From an uncultured Thermoleophilia bacterium (GTDB taxonomy: Bacteria; Actinomycetota; Thermoleophilia; Gaiellales; F1-60-MAGs149): 24,936 bases of DNA. Under the pieces are notes generated by a model. That model worked only from the letters and a program-made list of their open reading frames with translations, made no database searches and had not been told where the DNA came from. This document shows, one piece after another, positions 21,509 to 24,936 of the stretch. The position numbers and the translations under genes are program-made. Within the stretch, counting starts at the first letter, position 1, and the number at the start of each line of letters is the position of its first letter. The stretch lies in the NCBI GenBank assembly GCA_902806305.1, contig CADCWC010000218.1, positions 1 to 24,936 of the forward strand, in the 5' to 3' direction.

Positions 21509-23308
21509 ATGAGCGCCGCCCCCCGCCCGTTCGACGTCCCGGTCGCCGTCCCCGCGCCGGACGTCGAGCTGCTCCATGACGTGGTGCGCGCGGTCTCGTC
21601 GAGCCTCGAGCTGCCGGTCGTGCTGAGCTCCGTCGTCGAGCTCGTCACGCGCGCCGTCGGGTGCCACGCCTGCTACGTCTTCCTCGCCGACCAGAGCGGC
21701 CGGATGGTGCTCGAGGCGTGCAGCTCCGAGCGCTACGCCGACTCCGTCGGCAAGGTGGTGCTCGAGCCGGGCGAGGGCCTCGCCGGGTGGGTGGCGCGCC
21801 GCCGGATGCCCGTCTTCATCGCCGAGGATGCGCTCGCCGACCCGCGCGTCCGGATCCTCGACCAGTTCGAGGAGCACAAGTACCAGTCGCTCGTCTCGCT
21901 GCCGCTGATCGGCAAGGGCGGCGAGGTCTTCGGCGTCATCGCCGCCCACGGCGCCGCGCCGCGCGAGTTCACCGCCGCGGAGCAGCGCTTCCTGCTCTCG
22001 AGCGCCGCCCTGGCCGCCGGGGCGATCGAGAACGCCCGGCTGTACGGCGAGACCTCGCGGCGCGTGGACGTCCTGGAGCGCCTCGTGCAGCTGTCGCGCA
22101 GCATCGCCGAGGGCGAGACGATCGACGTGCTGCTCCGCGACGTCTGCTCGCGCCTCCTGCCTCTTCTCGGCGCGGCGTCGTGTCGGCTCTTCCTGCGCGA
22201 CGACGACCACGCCCGGCTGCGGCTGCGCGCCTACGCGCCGCCGGGCAGCTGCGACGGCGGTGTGACGTCGATCGGCATCGAGGACGTCGGAGCGGCGGTC
22301 GGGCCCGACCGGCACGGCGTCGAACGCGTCGCGCGCCTGCTCGGCGACGAGACGGCCCAGGCGGCCGAGTGGCTCTTCCAGCCGCTGCTCGTCTCGGGTG
22401 AACTGCTCGGCCTGCTCGCCGTCCGCGGTCGTGGCGGCCGGCGCTTCGGGTCCGAGGACCGCGACCTCGCGGCGACCGCGATGGCCCAGGCCGCCGTCGC
22501 GGTCGAGAAGATCCGGCTGCTCGAACGGCTCGAGGAGCGGAACCTGATCAAGGACTTCTTCGACGACCTCGCCGCCGGTGACAGCGCGGCGGCCCGCGGC
22601 CGGGAACGGCGACTGAGCTGCGATCTGGCCACGCCGCGGGTCGTCCTGATCGCGACCCGCTACGGACCACACGCGGCCGGCGCGGACGAGAGCGGCTGGG
22701 CCGCCGCCCTCGAAGCCCGCCTCGCCGTGCGCTTCCCGGCCGCGCTCTTCGACCGCAGCGAGCACGGCCTCCGCGCGCTGCTCCCGGTCACGCCCGCGTC
22801 CGAGGCGGAGGCGCGGGCCTGGGTGCGGGAGGCGCACGCCGCCGTGTCGTCCGAGGACCTGCCGGTCGCGGTCGGCCTGTCCGAGGTCTGTACCGGCCGA
22901 CCGGGCTACGTGGCGGGCTTCGAGGAGGCGAACCTCGCCCTCTCGGCGGCCGCCGTCCTGCACGGCAGGCCGTCCGTCATGGGGTTCGACGAGCTCGGCC
23001 CGTACAAGTACCTGCTGCGGCTGCCGCGCGGCACGCGCGATCGCCACTGCGACCGGCTGCGTCCGCTGCTCGAGTACGACCGGGACCACGGGTCGCAGCT
23101 CTTCCTGACCCTCGAGGAGTACTTCCGGCGCCGCGGCCGCGTGGCCGCCACGGCGGCGAGCCTCTACATCCACCCGAACACGCTCCGCCAACGCCTGGGC
23201 CGGATCGCCGCGCTCACCGGTCTCGACGTCGAGCGCGAGGACCCGCTCACGCTCGAGCTCGCCATGAAGCTCGTGCGCCTCGAGGACTCCGTCACCCGCG
23301 GCACCTGA
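21509..23308 (+). CDS. GAF-domain PucR/CdaR-type transcriptional regulator
   Basis: The 599-residue protein has a first GAF domain (about residues 20-175, with SVGKVVLEPGEGLAGWVARR) and a second GAF-like segment (about 190-345). A middle region equivalent to the CdaR GGDEF-like domain follows, and the PucR C-terminal helix-turn-helix sits at about 530-590 (RVAATAASLYIHPNTLRQRLGRI). PucR-type proteins activate catabolic genes for purines, amines or amino acids in response to a metabolite sensed by the N-terminus. It sits beside the FAD amine oxidase and the glutamylation operon, so it is a likely regulator of both. The ATG at 21509 lacks a good ribosome site, but no alternative start lies close upstream. 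The gene converges on the FAD oxidase. Confidence 0.88.
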   Translation: MSAAPRPFDVPVAVPAPDVELLHDVVRAVSSSLELPVVLSSVVELVTRAVGCHACYVFLADQSGRMVLEACSSERYADSVGKVVLEPGEGLAGWVARRRMPVFIAEDALADPRVRILDQFEEHKYQSLVSLPLIGKGGEVFGVIAAHGAAPREFTAAEQRFLLSSAALAAGAIENARLYGETSRRVDVLERLVQLSRSIAEGETIDVLLRDVCSRLLPLLGAASCRLFLRDDDHARLRLRAYAPPGSCDGGVTSIGIEDVGAAVGPDRHGVERVARLLGDETAQAAEWLFQPLLVSGELLGLLAVRGRGGRRFGSEDRDLAATAMAQAAVAVEKIRLLERLEERNLIKDFFDDLAAGDSAAARGRERRLSCDLATPRVVLIATRYGPHAAGADESGWAAALEARLAVRFPAALFDRSEHGLRALLPVTPASEAEARAWVREAHAAVSSEDLPVAVGLSEVCTGRPGYVAGFEEANLALSAAAVLHGRPSVMGFDELGPYKYLLRLPRGTRDRHCDRLRPLLEYDRDHGSQLFLTLEEYFRRRGRVAATAASLYIHPNTLRQRLGRIAALTGLDVEREDPLTLELAMKLVRLEDSVTRGT

Positions 23309-23337
23309 GCGCTCCTCCGCCCGCATCGGCGCCGCGG

Positions 23338-24648
23338 TCAGCTCCAGGGGTAGGGGCTGTGCGAGACCGGGTGCAGGTCGCCGGTCGCGAAGCGCTCGTA
23401 GCGGAACGGGTAGAGCAGCGACGAGTGCTCGCCGAGCAGCACGCGGGCGACCTCCCGTCCGACGCCGATCATCTTGTAGCCGTGGTTCGAGTCGGCGATC
23501 ACGTAGACGTTCGGGCGCATCTCGTCGAAGACCGGGAAGTTGTCGACCGTGAACGCCCCGACACCGCCCGACCGGACGGTCTTGTAGGCCGAGCGCATCC
23601 CCGAGAAGCGCTCCATGCAGTGCGAGAGCGCCGCGACCCACATGTCGGCGAAGCCCGGCTCCACGGAGGAGCTCGGGTACGGGTCGACCTGGAAGTCGTG
23701 TCCCTTCGGGAGCGGTGACGCGCCGCCCTGCACGCCGTGGCGGTCCCGCTTGAAGTAGATGCCCCACAGCTCGTCCGTGATCAGCCGGCCGTCGTCGTCG
23801 TGGAGCGGCGCATCGGAGTCGACGTGGATCACCGGCGGGATCCCGCCCTCGGCGGTGGCGAACAGCGACGGGTCCATCGTGATCTCGCCCTCCTGGAGGT
23901 ACCAGAAGGTCCACATCTCGCGGTCGCGGTGCACCTCGCCCTCGGGTGTGCGCACGTCGAGGCGCTGCGGCAGCCCGAGCATCCCCCAGATCTCCTTGAC
24001 CCACGGTCCGGCGCCCACGACCACCTGCTCGACCTGGATCGAGCCGCCGTCGGTCTCGACCGTCGTGACGGCACCGGAGTTGTCGAGCTCGAACCCGGTC
24101 ACCCGGACGCCCTCGAGGATCTGGACGCCCTCGCCGCGGGCCTTCCCGGCCAGCCCCTGGATGGCGTCGACGTTGTAGGCGAACCCGCCCTTGTGCTCGT
24201 GCAGGCAGACCGTCACGCCGCGGCCGCGCCAGTCCGGGTAGAGGCCCCGCATGTAGTCGCGGACCTCGCGCTCGCCCACGATCAGGTCCGAGGGGTAGCC
24301 GATGCGCTGCTGCCGCTCGTGCACCTCGATCAGGTCCTGCTCCTGGACCTGCGGGCCGAGCGCCATGTAGCCCACGCTGTTGTAGGCGTACGCCGCCGGG
24401 TCCTCCTCCCAGACCTCGACGTTGGCGGCCATCAGCTCGGCCATCGCGGGCTGGTAGTAGTTGTTGCGGACGACGCCGCACGCGATCCCCGAGGCCCCCG
24501 CGGCCACGCCGGTCTTGTCCACGACCAGGATGTCCTCGCCGCCGCCCTGGCCGCGGGCCTTCAGCTCCTTGGCCAGGTGGTAGGCCGTGGAGAGGCCGTG
24601 GACGCCCGCGCCGATGACGAGGTAGCGCGTGGACTTGGGGACCTGCAT
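23338..24648 (-). CDS. FAD-dependent amine oxidoreductase (DAO family, sarcosine oxidase beta/MgdA-like)
   Basis: The 436-residue protein is a D-amino-acid-oxidase-type flavoprotein. YLVIGAGVHGLSTAYHL near residues 9-25 holds the GxGxxG dinucleotide motif; GIACGVVRNNYYQPAMAEL resembles the SoxB NY motif, and the C-terminal VYVIADSNHGYKMIGVGREVA closes the FAD site. The family oxidises N-methyl or N-alkyl amino acids, so it could oxidise the N-alkylglutamate made by MgsABC, giving glutamate plus an aldehyde. Unlike N-methylglutamate dehydrogenase, no alpha, gamma or delta subunit gene is in the window. I chose ATG 24646-24648 because GGAGGT lies 7 bases upstream; the earlier ATG at 24675 falls inside the operator array and has no ribosome site. 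Confidence 0.85.
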   Translation of the reverse strand: MQVPKSTRYLVIGAGVHGLSTAYHLAKELKARGQGGGEDILVVDKTGVAAGASGIACGVVRNNYYQPAMAELMAANVEVWEEDPAAYAYNSVGYMALGPQVQEQDLIEVHERQQRIGYPSDLIVGEREVRDYMRGLYPDWRGRGVTVCLHEHKGGFAYNVDAIQGLAGKARGEGVQILEGVRVTGFELDNSGAVTTVETDGGSIQVEQVVVGAGPWVKEIWGMLGLPQRLDVRTPEGEVHRDREMWTFWYLQEGEITMDPSLFATAEGGIPPVIHVDSDAPLHDDDGRLITDELWGIYFKRDRHGVQGGASPLPKGHDFQVDPYPSSSVEPGFADMWVAALSHCMERFSGMRSAYKTVRSGGVGAFTVDNFPVFDEMRPNVYVIADSNHGYKMIGVGREVARVLLGEHSSLLYPFRYERFATGDLHPVSHSPYPWS

Positions 24649-24667
24649 GGTGTCGACCTCCGGCCGT

Positions 24668-24693
24668 ATTGCCATGACGGCAATCGTGTTGCC
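24668..24693. promoter_or_regulatory. Three alternating half-sites upstream of the FAD oxidase (operator array)
   Basis: TTGCC (24669-24673), GGCAA (24679-24683) and TTGCC (24689-24693) alternate in direction with 5-base spacers, so centres repeat every 10 bp on one DNA face. The first pair extends to a perfect ATTGCC/GGCAAT palindrome at 24668-24684. The array lies just upstream of the ribosome site and probably overlaps the promoter or start of transcription. Confidence 0.5.
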
Positions 24694-24711
24694 ATACGTT
24701 GTAGGTGGAGA

Positions 24712-24936
24712 CTAGACGGCGGGCGGGTCCGACGCAAGCGCCGGGCTCCGAGGCGAACGCCGGCCCACACCGCCCGGCCGCGGCCAGGCGGCGCTCGCCG
24801 TCGGGCGCGAGCTGACGAGCCGGAACCAGCCGGTGCGTCGGCGTCGGGCCGACAGGTCATGCTCGCGCAGGACGCCACGGAGACGGGCCACCGTCAGGAC
24901 GACCGGGTCGACGAGCTCGAGCCGTCCGCCGGCCGC
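24712..24936 (-). CDS. Possible partial ORF running in from the right edge
   Basis: The minus strand is open from the window edge to a TAG at 24712-24714. The first part, ELVDPVVLTVARLRGVLREH, looks like a plausible coding helix, but the last 35 residues are low-complexity proline, arginine and alanine. I recognise no family, and no start is visible. It may be the tail of a gene outside the window or simply open GC-rich sequence. Confidence 0.25.
   Translation of the reverse strand, partial: AAGGRLELVDPVVLTVARLRGVLREHDLSARRRRTGWFRLVSSRPTASAAWPRPGGVGRRSPRSPALASDPPAV

Noticed and set aside
21416..24481. A 1021-codon open frame on the minus strand across the PucR gene and the FAD oxidase
   Set aside because: It is an antisense and out-of-frame shadow of two well-supported genes, with low-complexity Arg/Ala/Gly composition and no recognisable motif.
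24649..24675. Earlier ATG start for the FAD oxidase
   Set aside because: It lies inside the half-site array and lacks a ribosome site; GGAGGT is placed for the ATG at 24648.
1..24936. CRISPR arrays, insertion sequences, prophage genes, tRNA or rRNA
   Set aside because: No regularly spaced repeats, transposase or integrase motifs, terminal inverted repeats or tRNA-like cloverleaf segments were seen.

Overview
The window is very GC-rich, densely coded chromosomal DNA. Nearly every gene has GC-ending codons and many have GTG starts. Gene content (IclR regulators, PucR-type regulators, GlgA/GlgC, a cyclo-oxygenase-like haem protein, amidohydrolases of actinobacterial type) points to a free-living, heterotrophic high-GC actinomycete. 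A member of the Thermoleophilia/Solirubrobacterales is my best guess, but this is inference without any database search. I see no insertion sequence, prophage, CRISPR array, tRNA or rRNA.

Layout. 1-3230 (minus strand): glgA, glgC and the 5' part of a formiminotetrahydrofolate cyclodeaminase-like gene, read right to left. 3431-4282: an NAD-dependent epimerase. 4303-7019: an IclR regulator diverging from an amidohydrolase overlapped by a Rieske ferredoxin, then a small nucleotidyltransferase. 7149-8717: a cyclo-oxygenase-like haem protein gene broken by one in-frame TAA where relatives have tyrosine. 8838-9209: a DUF1428 protein. 9239-11450 (minus): a flavin reductase and an APC-type permease. 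11599-13273: a small zinc-ribbon membrane protein and an imidazolonepropionase-like amidohydrolase. 13326-14723 (minus): an acyl-CoA dehydrogenase-fold protein without the usual catalytic glutamate.

14944-20361 is the most interesting part: a glutamine-synthetase-like gamma-glutamylamide synthetase, then three split glutamate-synthase-like genes (class II amidotransferase, GXGXG protein, FMN/Fe-S synthase) and a fifth, tightly coupled 187-codon gene that I do not recognise. The first four match the gmaS-mgsABC (glnT-glxBCD) module of the N-methylglutamate pathway of methylamine use. 20638-23308 holds an IclR and a GAF-PucR regulator, divergently transcribed, and 23338-24648 (minus) a sarcosine-oxidase-beta-like FAD amine oxidase that could be the oxidative end of the same route. 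The other three subunits of the known N-methylglutamate dehydrogenase are not in the window. The likely logic is: an amine is glutamylated by the synthetase, converted to an N-alkylglutamate by the synthase, and oxidised by the FAD enzyme, with the two regulators controlling supply. The amine itself cannot be read from the sequence.

Several hairpins and operator-like repeats were found by eye: strong bidirectional terminators between convergent genes, an alternative-pairing RNA structure between gmaS and mgsA, an alternating three-half-site array before the FAD oxidase, and a perfect 12-bp palindrome inside the promoter of the broken haem gene.
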